DNA from: Bacillota bacterium
GTDB lineage: Bacteria; Bacillota; Clostridia; Christensenellales; Aristaeellaceae
Reading direction: 5' to 3'
Length of the DNA: 64,000 bases
NCBI GenBank assembly: GCA_023444095.1
Contig: JAEZRP010000045.1
Coordinates: 1 to 64,000 of the forward strand
The notes beneath the pieces were generated by a model. It was not told the origin of the DNA and did not search any database. It was given only the letters and a program-made list of their open reading frames with translations. Position 1 is the first letter of the stretch. The number at the start of each line of letters is the position of its first letter. Of this stretch, positions 25,572 through 33,669 are shown piece after piece. The translations under genes and the position numbers were made by a program.

Positions 25572-27476
25572 ATGAAGAAGATGCTTTCGACTCTTGTTGC
25601 GGTGGCAATGCTGTTTGCCATGACGAGCGCACTTGCAGAATCGGGCGACGGCTTCTATGAAGTTCAGGAGTCAGGCGCTCTGGTTTACGACGACTACATG
25701 ACCTTCGACGAGTACCATCAGGCGCCGATGCTTGACGGACTTGACTTGCCGCCGGTCGCCGAGCGGCTTCCCATGTACCCCAAAATCGCCAACGGCATCA
25801 TTCCTACCAATGTCGAGTTTTCCATCGGCCAGTACGGCGGCACGCTGCGGACCGTGACGCCTAATGCCGAGTGGAATCCCAACACGTGGGCAATGACGAA
25901 CGAGCCGCTCATGAACACGCCCGGCATCCTGGGCGACACCATAACCGGCAACGTTCTTCACCGTTATGAGATGAGCGAGGACGAGACGACCTTCACCTTC
26001 TATCTGCGCGAGGGCATGAAGTGGTCTGACGGCGTGCCCGTCACCATGGAGGACGTCGAATTCGCGATCAACGACTTTTGGCTTAATCCTGATCTGAACG
26101 CCTCTTTGCCGACATGGTTCTATTCCTCGAACGGCACGCCTCTCACATTCGAGGTGATCGACGACAACGCGTTCCGCTTCATCTTTGACGTGCCCAACGG
26201 CGGCTTCCTGGTCACAATGGCCATCAAGAACTGGGTTGGCTACACCGAGGTCATCAAGCCTGCGCATTACCTTAAGAACCTGCATAAGGACTACGCCGAC
26301 GAGGCGACCCTAGCCGAGTGGGATGCGAAGTACGACTATGAGCCCACGGACTGGGTTGCTGCGTTCCATGCGGCGGACATCACCAACTGGGAGGCGAACA
26401 GCCCACTTGCGATCGGGTTCCCGACGCTGAACGCGTGGCACATCATCTCTGCCGATGAGACGCTAACCACCTTCGAGCGCAATCCCTACTACTTCAAGGT
26501 GGATGCGGAAGGCAACCAGCTCCCCTACATTGACTACCTCACATCCGAGCACATGCAGTCGACGGAGGCAGTCAATCTGAAGCTTATCTCGGGTGAGGTG
26601 GACTACAACGTGTTTGAGACTGCGCTCACCAACATGGCGCTTTATCTCCAGAACGCGGACGCGAACGGCTACAAAGTCGTCATGTCCGACTGGCACGTGA
26701 CGCCGACCGACATCTACATCAACCTCGGCTATCCGGACGACACCTGGCGTTCGGTCGTGCAGGATGTGCGTTTCCGCCAGGCAATCAACTATGCTTTCAG
26801 CCGTGATGAGGTCATCGACGCCATCTACTCAGGTTTCGCGGAGCCCTCTACCATGATCGACAGCGAGTACAACCCCGAGAAGGCGGAAGCTCTGTTGGAC
26901 GAAATGGGCATGGCGTACGGAAACGACGGTTACAGAACCTGTCCGGACGGCACGCCGTTTGCCATCAACCTCGACTTCGTCGATAGAACGCCCGACATGA
27001 AGATGGTGGCGGAGCTGTTCACCGCGTTCATGGAGGACATCGGCATCAAAGTCAACACAAAGATGATGGATATCTCGCTGTACGACCAGCGCAAGCCCGC
27101 TAACGAGGTGCAGGCAACCGTCATGTGGTCCGAGGTCATCTGGTACAATCAGGGCGCTTGGCAGAACACGGAGATTGCCGACAACTATTGGACTTGGTGG
27201 TCGACCAAGGGCACCAAGGGCATCGAGCCGACTGATGAGATTAAGGAACTGTTTGAGATCACGGATTCCATGGGAGCTCTGCCGCCGAGCAAAGCGCTCG
27301 CCACGTACGATGCGTACGTTCAGAACTGGCACAACAATGTGTGGGGGATCCGTTACATGAGCAGCATCAAACAGCCCATCATCGCCAACCAGAAACTCAA
27401 GAACATAGACATCATCAACCCCACCTGGGGCATCGGCCTGACGTTTAACGGAGAACTGTTCTACTTTGGAGACTGA
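25572..27476 (+). CDS. extracellular substrate-binding protein, family 5 (Opp/Dpp type)
   Basis: A 634-residue protein with a signal peptide (MKKMLSTLVAVAMLFAMTSALA) and no lipobox cysteine, which is unusual for a Gram-positive binding protein because these are normally lipid-anchored. Family-5 landmarks include FYLREGMKWSDGVPVTMEDVEFAI, FRQAINYAFSRDEVIDAI and an N-terminal extension of about 60 residues. It supplies substrate to the permeases upstream. Start 25572 follows GGAGGGAG; the longer frame from 25500 lacks a signal peptide at its start. Confidence 0.88.
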   Translation: MKKMLSTLVAVAMLFAMTSALAESGDGFYEVQESGALVYDDYMTFDEYHQAPMLDGLDLPPVAERLPMYPKIANGIIPTNVEFSIGQYGGTLRTVTPNAEWNPNTWAMTNEPLMNTPGILGDTITGNVLHRYEMSEDETTFTFYLREGMKWSDGVPVTMEDVEFAINDFWLNPDLNASLPTWFYSSNGTPLTFEVIDDNAFRFIFDVPNGGFLVTMAIKNWVGYTEVIKPAHYLKNLHKDYADEATLAEWDAKYDYEPTDWVAAFHAADITNWEANSPLAIGFPTLNAWHIISADETLTTFERNPYYFKVDAEGNQLPYIDYLTSEHMQSTEAVNLKLISGEVDYNVFETALTNMALYLQNADANGYKVVMSDWHVTPTDIYINLGYPDDTWRSVVQDVRFRQAINYAFSRDEVIDAIYSGFAEPSTMIDSEYNPEKAEALLDEMGMAYGNDGYRTCPDGTPFAINLDFVDRTPDMKMVAELFTAFMEDIGIKVNTKMMDISLYDQRKPANEVQATVMWSEVIWYNQGAWQNTEIADNYWTWWSTKGTKGIEPTDEIKELFEITDSMGALPPSKALATYDAYVQNWHNNVWGIRYMSSIKQPIIANQKLKNIDIINPTWGIGLTFNGELFYFGD

Positions 27477-27479
27477 AGC

Positions 27480-28583
27480 ATGACACATAGGGAACGATTT
27501 CAAAAGGCGTTCTCGTTTGAACCTATCGACCGCATGCCACTGTACTTTTTCGGCTCGTGGACCGAGACGAAGGCGCGGTGGCTGCGGGAGGGATTCGAAG
27601 GCGAGGCCGATCTGAACGCCGACAAGGGTCCGCAACTGCCCGGTATGGATCCCGACTGGGAGGACGGTTTGTGGAGCGCGCACGGCCTCGTTAGGATGGG
27701 CGCGATCGGTGACGTAGAGCCGGCGGTGCTGGAGACGCACGCGAATCACAATATCGTTCGTAACGCCATCGGCAAGGTGGAAATGGTGCGCACTGACGGC
27801 TCCTCGATCTCGCATACCATTACGCACCCTTTGGAACCCACGCGTGAATCGTGGAACCGGTTTAAGCGCTACCTCGATCCTTCGATGCCCGGAAGGTATC
27901 CGTCCGACATGCGTGCGATCGCTGAGGCCCGCAATGCCAAAGACATCGTGACCGGATTCATGGGCGGCAGCTTCTACGGATGGATTCGCGACTATATGGG
28001 CGTGGTGAACTTGTCCTATTTGATGTACGACGACCCGGAGCTTCTCGAGGACATGGTCTCGACGCTCACGGATCACTTCATGACGCTCATGATCCCGGCC
28101 TTGAAGGTCGCGAAGTTTGATTTCGTGTACTTCTTTGAGGACTGCTGCGGCTCGTCCGGACCCTTGTTTTCCCCGAAGACCTACCGCGAAATCTTCGACC
28201 GGTACTACCGGAAGCTAATCGGCTTCTACAAGGAAAACGGCGTGCCACTGGCACTGATCGATTCGGATGGTATGGTGGATCCTCTCGTGCCCTGCTGGCT
28301 AGAGTCTGGATTTGACATCGTGTTCCCGGTCGAAGTCGGCACGTGGAACGCCGGGCCCGCGAGGTTCCGCATGAAGTTCGGTGAGAAGCTCAGGATGCTC
28401 GGCGGTGTCAACAAGAACCTCATTTACGCTCCACCGGAGGCGCTGCGCGCGCACCTTGTGGAACTCAAGTGCGAGGCTGATAAAGGTGGGTACATCCCTA
28501 TTCCGGACCATCGGATTCCGCCCCAGGTGTCGTACAGGCAGATGCTGAACTATATCGATGTTTTTCAAGAGGTGTTCTGGTAA
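27480..28583 (+). CDS. uroporphyrinogen decarboxylase-like (URO-D fold) protein
   Basis: A 367-residue protein starting MTHRERFQKAFSFEPIDRMP, the standard N-terminus of the URO-D superfamily, which includes heme-pathway HemE and cobamide/folate-linked methyltransferases of the MtaA/CmuA type. Mid-protein FVYFFEDCCGSSGPLFSPKTYREI and the late MLGGVNKNLIY are consistent. It is the last gene of the nucleoside-importer operon, three bases after the binding protein, so a catabolic role on the imported compound is more likely than heme synthesis. Many such family members sit in sugar or nucleoside operons with unknown activity. Confidence 0.8.
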   Translation: MTHRERFQKAFSFEPIDRMPLYFFGSWTETKARWLREGFEGEADLNADKGPQLPGMDPDWEDGLWSAHGLVRMGAIGDVEPAVLETHANHNIVRNAIGKVEMVRTDGSSISHTITHPLEPTRESWNRFKRYLDPSMPGRYPSDMRAIAEARNAKDIVTGFMGGSFYGWIRDYMGVVNLSYLMYDDPELLEDMVSTLTDHFMTLMIPALKVAKFDFVYFFEDCCGSSGPLFSPKTYREIFDRYYRKLIGFYKENGVPLALIDSDGMVDPLVPCWLESGFDIVFPVEVGTWNAGPARFRMKFGEKLRMLGGVNKNLIYAPPEALRAHLVELKCEADKGGYIPIPDHRIPPQVSYRQMLNYIDVFQEVFW

Positions 28584-28591
28584 GAACTCAA

Positions 28592-28626
28592 GGCAGGCTG
28601 TCTCATTGAGGAGGCGGCCTGCTTTG
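28592..28626 (+). terminator. weak terminator after the nucleoside operon
   Basis: GCAGGC (28593-28598) pairs with GCCTGC (28617-28622) over an 18-base loop and is followed by TTTGTG. Confidence 0.4.
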
Positions 28627-28967
28627 TGTAGACGTGTCATAAGGACAGCCAGCGAGGTGTGTTGAAACCATCGCGGCGATACTTGGGTTTATCAGGAGCC
28701 ATGTTGGTGATCACACACGCGCCAATAGCCTGTGAGCGACTAAATATGGAAATCTCCATCGTTGGAAGTATGTCCGGTTGTGCGTACGTGCTCGGGTGTA
28801 TATCGTCAAACCGTGCAAGCCAACTACGCAAGCATACGCGCCATACATAAACGGCAGGGACGCCTGTGCATGTCAAACAGCCCTACGCGACAATCTACAT
28901 AGATTACGATCCAAACAATGATAAACCTCCATCACCCCAACGAGAGTACTTTTTACCCCGCGTTCGC
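28627..28967. other. gene-free stretch before the SOS-controlled gene
   Basis: Open frames exist on both strands (for example 28637-28876 minus, ending NTPRWLSL), but none has a ribosome site or recognisable family, and the amino-acid composition is not convincing. Confidence 0.35.
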
Positions 28968-28996
28968 TTGCCCGAACGTGCGTTCTGACATACAAT
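28968..28996 (+). promoter_or_regulatory. sigma-A type promoter of the SOS-controlled gene
   Basis: TTGCCC (28968-28973), a 17-base spacer and TACAAT (28991-28996). The first LexA box fills the spacer and the second follows the -10 directly. Confidence 0.7.
28973..28986. promoter_or_regulatory. LexA (DinR) box 1
   Basis: CGAACGTGCGTTCT matches the Bacillus-type SOS box CGAACRNRYGTTYG except for the last base. It lies between the -35 and -10 elements. Confidence 0.8.
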
Positions 28997-28997
28997 A

Positions 28998-29011
28998 AGA
29001 ACATACGTTCT
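28998..29011. promoter_or_regulatory. LexA (DinR) box 2
   Basis: AGAACATACGTTCT keeps the full GAAC-RNRY-GTTC core. Its centre is 25 bases from that of box 1, on nearly the same face of the helix, and it overlaps the expected transcription start. Confidence 0.8.
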
Positions 29012-29025
29012 AAGGAGGTGCCAAC

Positions 29026-29514
29026 ATGGTACAAGCGCTTGGAAAGGCCAAAATAAAAGCGATGTTCAAAGAGCTCGACTGCGAAACCGAGTACGACATA
29101 TGGCAGAAAGCACACCCTCTGGAAGATGAGAAGGCCGCCCAGCTCGATAGACTCGCAGATGAGACTGAGGGTATTCCACGTCTCCGTGAGTTGGATGGGT
29201 ACTTGCTCCTCGACACCGGTGACGGTGAGACCATCGTGGTTTTCAAAGATACCAAAGGCACGCGCAGGGAGTTGTTGAGCCAGTTGACGCCAGCTACCAA
29301 CGCCGACAGTGAAACGACTACCAAGACGAACACGCTCATCGAGCGGCAAGATCACATTGAGGACTACGAGGACCGCGAGCCAGAGTACAAGGAAGTCTCA
29401 GCCATAGAGTGGATATTCGATGAGTATGTCGATGACAGCTTCATGCCTGACGAGGAGCCGGAATACGAGGTAAAAGCATCAATTGGAAAACCTCGAGCTG
29501 GTAAGCGGCGATGA
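29026..29514 (+). CDS. SOS-controlled acidic protein of unknown function
   Basis: A 162-residue soluble protein with a perfect ribosome site (AAGGAGGT). The N-terminal part, MVQALGKAKIKAMFKELDCETEYD, is helical; residues about 50-75 form beta strands (YLLLDTGDGETIVVFKDTKG); the C-terminal half is very acidic (EDYEDREPEYKE, YVDDSFMPDEEPEYE) before a basic tail. Two LexA boxes occupy its promoter, so it should be induced by DNA damage. The acidic, possibly DNA-mimicking, tail is suggestive but proves nothing. No known SOS protein is recognised. It lies next to an element attachment remnant and may be mobile-element cargo. Confidence 0.65.
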   Translation: MVQALGKAKIKAMFKELDCETEYDIWQKAHPLEDEKAAQLDRLADETEGIPRLRELDGYLLLDTGDGETIVVFKDTKGTRRELLSQLTPATNADSETTTKTNTLIERQDHIEDYEDREPEYKEVSAIEWIFDEYVDDSFMPDEEPEYEVKASIGKPRAGKRR

Positions 29515-29731
29515 CTGAACATACGCCTAACTTGCATCAACTCGCATACGCTCACTCAAGGCCGAGTTAAAGCACCGATATTTGCAGCAGGAGAGATCTC
29601 TATCCCCTTGCGGATGTGCCTCGTCCTTGTGCAACTTTTTTGCAACTTTCTAATATCGGAAGCAACTGGAGACAACCCGAAAACCCTTGATTTTATTGAA
29701 CTTTTGCAGAGTCAAGAAGAACTTTTTGACA
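29515..29731. other. left flank of the first attachment remnant
   Basis: No gene is recognised. From about 29683 the sequence (AACCCTTGATTTTATTGAAC and onward) is similar to 40520-40571, upstream of the second tRNA fragment, so this is the element-end side of the junction. The recombinase that made it is not present here. Confidence 0.4.
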
Positions 29732-29777
29732 GCTACGGACCAGAAGGTCAGGGGTTCGAATCCCTTAGGGTCCGCCA
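29732..29777 (+). other. 3' fragment of tRNA-Arg(ACG): attachment-site remnant 1
   Basis: The sequence runs from the anticodon loop CTACGGA (anticodon ACG; the loop's first bases are shared) through the variable loop AGGTC, the T arm AGGGGTTCGAATCCCTT, the acceptor strand AGGGTCC and GCCA. The 5' half is missing: the bases before the loop do not form an anticodon stem. This is the classic scar of a tyrosine-recombinase element that integrated into the tRNA 3' half. The intact tRNA-Arg is not in the window. Confidence 0.75.
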
Positions 29778-29784
29778 TCGAGAA

Positions 29785-29821
29785 GCCCCGGAATCATTGA
29801 GATTTCGGGGCTTTGCATTTT
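29785..29821 (+). terminator. terminator after tRNA-Arg fragment 1
   Basis: GCCCCGGAATC (29785-29795) pairs with GATTTCGGGGC (29801-29811) with one G-T pair, followed by a T-rich tail. It is the former tRNA terminator carried along with the attachment site. Confidence 0.7.
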
Positions 29822-29869
29822 CTTCAGTGCAGTCCGCGGCCTTGTAGTGAATGTCTCACTGGACATGGA

Positions 29870-30136
29870 TCAGATCTCGTCCCAGTCAAAATTGCCCCAT
29901 GGATCTTCAGGGCGGAAAATTTCTACATGGGTTCCGAGCGACGAGGCGGTCTGTAAAGTCCTACGGAATAGACGCCGCTCAGGACCGAGCGCACGGGCGC
30001 AATCAGGCTCTTTGATTCCCTCCGCAGGTTGGGTCGCCCGAAGTTTCCAACTATCAAATGCCGGGGGCAAATGGATGTTGCGCATCGTTTGGTAACTCGC
30101 CTGTGATGAGGGAGAGACGAAAGGCGCCATTCTCAC
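29870..30136 (-). CDS. possible small protein of unknown function
   Basis: An 88-residue frame ending RVEIFRPEDP-like text: the last part reads SSLGTHVEIFRPEDPWGNFDWDEI, which looks protein-like. There is no clear ribosome site; an internal methionine (MRNIHLPP) could be the start. It lies between the tRNA fragment and the histidine kinase. It may be a decayed cargo gene. Confidence 0.3.
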   Translation of the reverse strand: MRMAPFVSPSSQASYQTMRNIHLPPAFDSWKLRATQPAEGIKEPDCARALGPERRLFRRTLQTASSLGTHVEIFRPEDPWGNFDWDEI

Positions 30137-30170
30137 ACCGTTATGTCAGTTTCCTGGCAGCGTCCCAATC

Positions 30171-30199
30171 TTTCATCTTTAAGCAGTTTGAGGTATAAT
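30171..30199 (+). promoter_or_regulatory. sigma-A type promoter of the two-component system
   Basis: TTTCAT (30171-30176), a 17-base spacer and a perfect TATAAT (30194-30199), 23 bases before the start codon. Confidence 0.6.
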
Positions 30200-30222
30200 A
30201 GTAGTGGAAAGGAGGGGTTGCA

Positions 30223-31731
30223 TTGGAAAAAACAGACGCAAGCAGACAAAAATTTGTTTATATATTCATTATGGCATCCTTTATTCTGGCTGCAACTGGT
30301 ATCGGTTTGCTATTCCGTTTCATCGGCTTCCATGAAACGAATATCGTCATTGTTTACATATTGTCAGTACTGCTGACTGCGCGCTTCACCCAAGGGTATG
30401 TATATGGCATTTTGTCCTCCGTCATTTCGACGCTGACATTCAATTTTGTCTTTACAGAACCGTACTATACATTGTCTGTAAACGATCCATCCTACTTTGT
30501 TACCTTCGCGGTCATGACCGTTACGGCCATCATCACCAGTGCGCTGACCTCCAAGGAAAAGCAGAGCGCGCTGGATGCACTGGAAAAAGAGGCCGAGACA
30601 AGCGCCCTGTATCACCTCACAAATCGACTTACGGAAGCCGGGGATATGGAGAACATCGCCAGCATCGCAGCAGACGCCATCGGCAACGTCCTCAGGTGCC
30701 AAGTCAAGGTTCTTTGGTTCGACGACGTCAAAAAAACAGAGCGGCCCGGCGGGCAGCCAAGGGGCGACAAAACGCTGATCTGGAGCAAGTCCGCGAACGA
30801 TGCGTCCGAAAACACAGAACTGTCCAAGCGCGCCGGCGGTTGGTTCTTCGAATACCCGATTCAGGGGCGGGAGACGGATCTGGGTATGGTGCGCATCCCG
30901 AACGAGACCAACCTGAGTGAATCGCAGACCCGAATTCTGCGATCGATGATCGAGAGTACTGCGTTGGCGATGGACAGGTTTCGCAGCGCCCAAGCGCGCA
31001 TTCGATCAACTGAGGAAGCGGAAAAAGAGCGTTACCGTGGGAACCTGCTGCGTGCGATCTCACACGATCTTCGCACGCCGCTTTCGGGCATCATGGGTAC
31101 GGCGGAAATGCTGAAGGATATGACCGAAACCAAAGACCCTCGCCGCGCTCTGGCAGAAGACATCTTCCGGGAGTCGGACTGGCTGCACTCGATGGTCCAA
31201 AACATCCTGAGCCTTACGCGCCTGCGGGACGGTGCGCTGCCGCTGACGAAGCAGATGGAGCCGGTGGAAGAAGTGGTGGGGGGGGCGGTCAACCGGGTCA
31301 CTCGCCAGTCCGGGCGGGAAATCGCGGTCGAGGCCCCGGAGGACGTGTTGTTTATTCCGATGGATGCAGGATTGATCGAGCAAGTGCTCGTAAACCTTTT
31401 GGACAACGCGGTCAAGCACACCCTGCCGGGGGACGAAATCAAAGTTTCCGTCTGGTACGATGATGCGGGCCATCAAGCCTTTATCAGCGTATCGGACCGC
31501 GGTGTTGGAATCCGTGCGGACGACCTTCCCCATATCTTTCAGCTGTTCTATACAACGCCGGCCAGGCACGCCGACGCGTCAAGGGGCGTTGGGTTGGGCC
31601 TGACCATCTGCGAGGCAATCGTCAAGGCCCATGGCGGCTCTATCGAAGCGAAAAATCGAGGGGATGGACAAGGCGCGTTGTTCCAATTCACACTGCCGAT
31701 GGAGGAACAGCAAAATGCAAAACCGCGGTGA
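30223..31731 (+). CDS. KdpD-like sensor histidine kinase
   Basis: A 502-residue kinase. Residues about 10-110 carry four membrane segments of the DUF4118 (KdpD transmembrane) type, including FNFVFTEPYYTLSVNDPSYFVTF. A GAF-like region spans about 125-250, then the dimerisation helix with phospho-acceptor H281 (RAISHDLRTPLSG), the N box (NLLDNAVKHT) and the G boxes (DRGVGIRADDLPHIFQLFY, RGVGLGLTICEAIV). It lacks the N-terminal KdpD/USP domain of classical KdpD. A TTG start is used because GGAGGGG precedes it. Likely senses potassium or turgor and controls the Trk operon downstream. Confidence 0.88.
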   Translation: MEKTDASRQKFVYIFIMASFILAATGIGLLFRFIGFHETNIVIVYILSVLLTARFTQGYVYGILSSVISTLTFNFVFTEPYYTLSVNDPSYFVTFAVMTVTAIITSALTSKEKQSALDALEKEAETSALYHLTNRLTEAGDMENIASIAADAIGNVLRCQVKVLWFDDVKKTERPGGQPRGDKTLIWSKSANDASENTELSKRAGGWFFEYPIQGRETDLGMVRIPNETNLSESQTRILRSMIESTALAMDRFRSAQARIRSTEEAEKERYRGNLLRAISHDLRTPLSGIMGTAEMLKDMTETKDPRRALAEDIFRESDWLHSMVQNILSLTRLRDGALPLTKQMEPVEEVVGGAVNRVTRQSGREIAVEAPEDVLFIPMDAGLIEQVLVNLLDNAVKHTLPGDEIKVSVWYDDAGHQAFISVSDRGVGIRADDLPHIFQLFYTTPARHADASRGVGLGLTICEAIVKAHGGSIEAKNRGDGQGALFQFTLPMEEQQNAKPR

Positions 31732-32413
31732 ACTCTTTCTCGTCGTCGAGGACGATGCCCAAATCCGCAATTTCATCTGTTACGCGCTCAAACAGGATGG
31801 GTTCAACGTTCTGACCGCGACCAGTGCGCAGACAGCCTTAAGCGCGCTTGTTACCGAACCGATCGACCTGGTGCTGCTGGATCTGGGCCTTCCGGATTTT
31901 GACGGCATGGAGGTCATTAAAAAGGTCCGGGAATGGTCGGAAATGCCGATCATCGTGGTGTCCGCGCGCGACCAGGATCGGGAAAAGGCGGCGGCGCTCG
32001 ATGCCGGGGCAGACGACTACCTGACCAAGCCGTTTTCTGCGACCGAACTGATGGCCCGCATTCGCGTCGCGATCCGGCATCTGTATCAGGAACACTCCGC
32101 CAGGCGGCAGACGACCGCCGCCGTCGGGGATCTAAAGATCGACTACAATAAGCGGCTGGTCTATCTCCGAGAGGCAGAGCTGCATCTGACGCCGATGGAG
32201 TACAGCCTGTTGCAGATTCTCTTCCGGAACATCGGGAAGGTACTGACAACAGGAACACTGATCCGGGAATTGTATGGGCCGGGGTACGGTACGGACACGC
32301 AAGCTTTGCGCGCGCTGATGGCCAGCCTGCGGCGCAAGATCGAGAACAACCCGGCCAGCCCCAGGTATGTCCTGACGGAGATTGGAGTAGGTTACCGGCT
32401 CGTAGACGAATAG
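31715..32413 (+). CDS. KdpE-like response regulator (OmpR family)
   Basis: A 232-residue regulator: receiver domain with acidic pocket D13/D14, phospho-acceptor D56 (VLLDLGLPDFDG) and the late lysine in YLTKPF, followed by a winged-helix DNA-binding domain (LTPMEYSLLQILFRNIGKVLT, then RALMASLRRKIE and a final GVGYRL). The start overlaps the kinase gene by 17 bases. Its likely target is the direct-repeat region before the 32599 gene. Confidence 0.9.
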   Translation: MQNRGELFLVVEDDAQIRNFICYALKQDGFNVLTATSAQTALSALVTEPIDLVLLDLGLPDFDGMEVIKKVREWSEMPIIVVSARDQDREKAAALDAGADDYLTKPFSATELMARIRVAIRHLYQEHSARRQTTAAVGDLKIDYNKRLVYLREAELHLTPMEYSLLQILFRNIGKVLTTGTLIRELYGPGYGTDTQALRALMASLRRKIENNPASPRYVLTEIGVGYRLVDE

Positions 32414-32440
32414 GCCCACGCATTTTTATCCCCCTTGACG

Positions 32441-32475
32441 ACCGCTCCGGATTCTTCGGGGCGGTTAATTCTTTG
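32441..32475 (+). terminator. terminator after the two-component genes
   Basis: ACCGC-TCC pairs with GGG-GCGGT around a loop at about 32449-32457, followed by TTAATTCTTT. Confidence 0.45.
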
Positions 32476-32478
32476 TAT

Positions 32479-32543
32479 CCTCACAGCTTCCTCACACGTT
32501 TCCTCAAACCCTCACACTGTGCTCACGCCGCCTCTGTTATGAT
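32479..32543 (+). promoter_or_regulatory. direct repeats of an OmpR-type regulator and -10 element before the potassium operon
   Basis: CCTCACA occurs at 32479-32485, 32490-32496 (11 bases apart) and 32510-32516, with a near copy CCTCAAA at 32502-32508. A TATGAT -10 lies at 32538-32543 and no good -35 is visible. Tandem half-sites at about one helical turn next to a weak promoter are the normal layout for activation by a response regulator such as the KdpE-like one upstream. Confidence 0.5.
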
Positions 32544-32598
32544 GATCGTGCTTTCCGGAAGGCGTAAATCCGCACCACCCTTATAAGGAGGGTTTCTC

Positions 32599-32991
32599 AT
32601 GGCGAAAGATTTTCAGGCCGAAAGCGTGGCACGGCAGGCGCTGTGCGATCGAGTCAGGGAAATGATCGGTCGCAAGGATTACAAGGAATGCGAAAAGCTG
32701 ATCTGCAGCGCGATGGGCATGTACCCTCACGCGCCGGAACCCCACAACCTTCTGGGCATTCTTCTCGAGACACTGGACGACCACCTGCTGGCGATGAAGC
32801 ATTTCCGGGCGGCCTGGGCGCTCGATCCCACCTACCGTCCTGTACGCCGGAACCTGGACAATTACGCGTCGTTTTCCGAGCGCAGCTCTGCCGCCTACGA
32901 TGAAAGCGACTGCAAGGATGCGCCGATGCTCCCAGAGGTTGAGATTGTGTACGATCAGCACGGCATCGGCCATGTGGTCAAGCATCGTTGA
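32599..32991 (+). CDS. small TPR-like protein, first gene of the potassium-uptake operon
   Basis: A 130-residue soluble protein with about two helix-turn-helix TPR units (CEKLICSAMGMYPHAPEPHNLLGILLE, then HLLAMKHFRAAWALDPTYRP). Its C-terminal tail reads PEVEIVYDQHGIGHVV. The ribosome site AAGGAGGG is strong. I recall similar small TPR genes next to Trk potassium systems in Clostridia; it may act as a scaffold or sensor, which is inference. Confidence 0.7.
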   Translation: MAKDFQAESVARQALCDRVREMIGRKDYKECEKLICSAMGMYPHAPEPHNLLGILLETLDDHLLAMKHFRAAWALDPTYRPVRRNLDNYASFSERSSAAYDESDCKDAPMLPEVEIVYDQHGIGHVVKHR

Positions 32992-33042
32992 AAGGAAAAC
33001 ACTGTCCGCGCCATGTGGCAAATACCGTAAGGGGGATCGGCC

Positions 33043-33669
33043 ATGTATATTATCATCGCGGGATGCACGAAGATTGGTGCAACGCTCGCGCAGATGCTCT
33101 CGCAAGAGAACCACGACATCGTGGTCATTGACAGTGACCCAAAAAACCTTGAAGCGCTCGGCAGCGGCTTCAATGGAATGGCAATCACAGGCATACCCAT
33201 TGACGAAGACGTCCTTCAGAGCGCCGGAATCGGGCAGGCGGACGCATTGGCAGCGGTGACTCGCGACGACAATATGAACCTGATGGTCGCGCAGATAGCG
33301 CAGCATCTGTTCCATGTTCCCAAGGTCATCACCCGGCTGTATTCGCCTGAGCGGGAGCAGGTGTTCCGCCAAATGGGAATGACAACCGTCTGTCCCACGT
33401 CGCTGGCTGTCGATCAGATTAAGCAAATGCTTCTGCCCGGTGAGCGTTCTGTGACGCTGCAAATCGCGGGGGCCAATGTGGTGTTTCGGACGGTCGAGGT
33501 GTCCCGGCGTTTCATCGGCAAAAAGGTTACGGATGTCAAAGGAATGCGCATATTCGGCATCATTCGATCCGGCACCTTCTCCTTTGCAGGCCCTGAGTGG
33601 GTGGTCGAGGTGGACGATCTTTTTGTCTATCCGGAAATGACGCGGGAAGGAGGCGGCGGGGAATGGTGA
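33043..33669 (+). CDS. TrkA/KtrA-type potassium-channel regulatory subunit (first copy)
   Basis: A 208-residue RCK protein: an N-terminal Rossmann fold starting MYIIIAGCTKIGATLAQML and a C-terminal TrkA-C-like half. The dinucleotide motif reads GCTKIG instead of the usual G-x-G-x-x-G, so nucleotide binding may differ from the second copy. Such rings gate TrkH/KtrB in response to ATP, ADP or NAD(H). It overlaps the next gene. Confidence 0.85.
   Translation: MYIIIAGCTKIGATLAQMLSQENHDIVVIDSDPKNLEALGSGFNGMAITGIPIDEDVLQSAGIGQADALAAVTRDDNMNLMVAQIAQHLFHVPKVITRLYSPEREQVFRQMGMTTVCPTSLAVDQIKQMLLPGERSVTLQIAGANVVFRTVEVSRRFIGKKVTDVKGMRIFGIIRSGTFSFAGPEWVVEVDDLFVYPEMTREGGGGEW

Noticed and set aside
29732..29777. 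Complete tRNA gene
   Set aside because: The 5' half (acceptor, D arm and anticodon 5' strand) is absent; only the 3' half is present.
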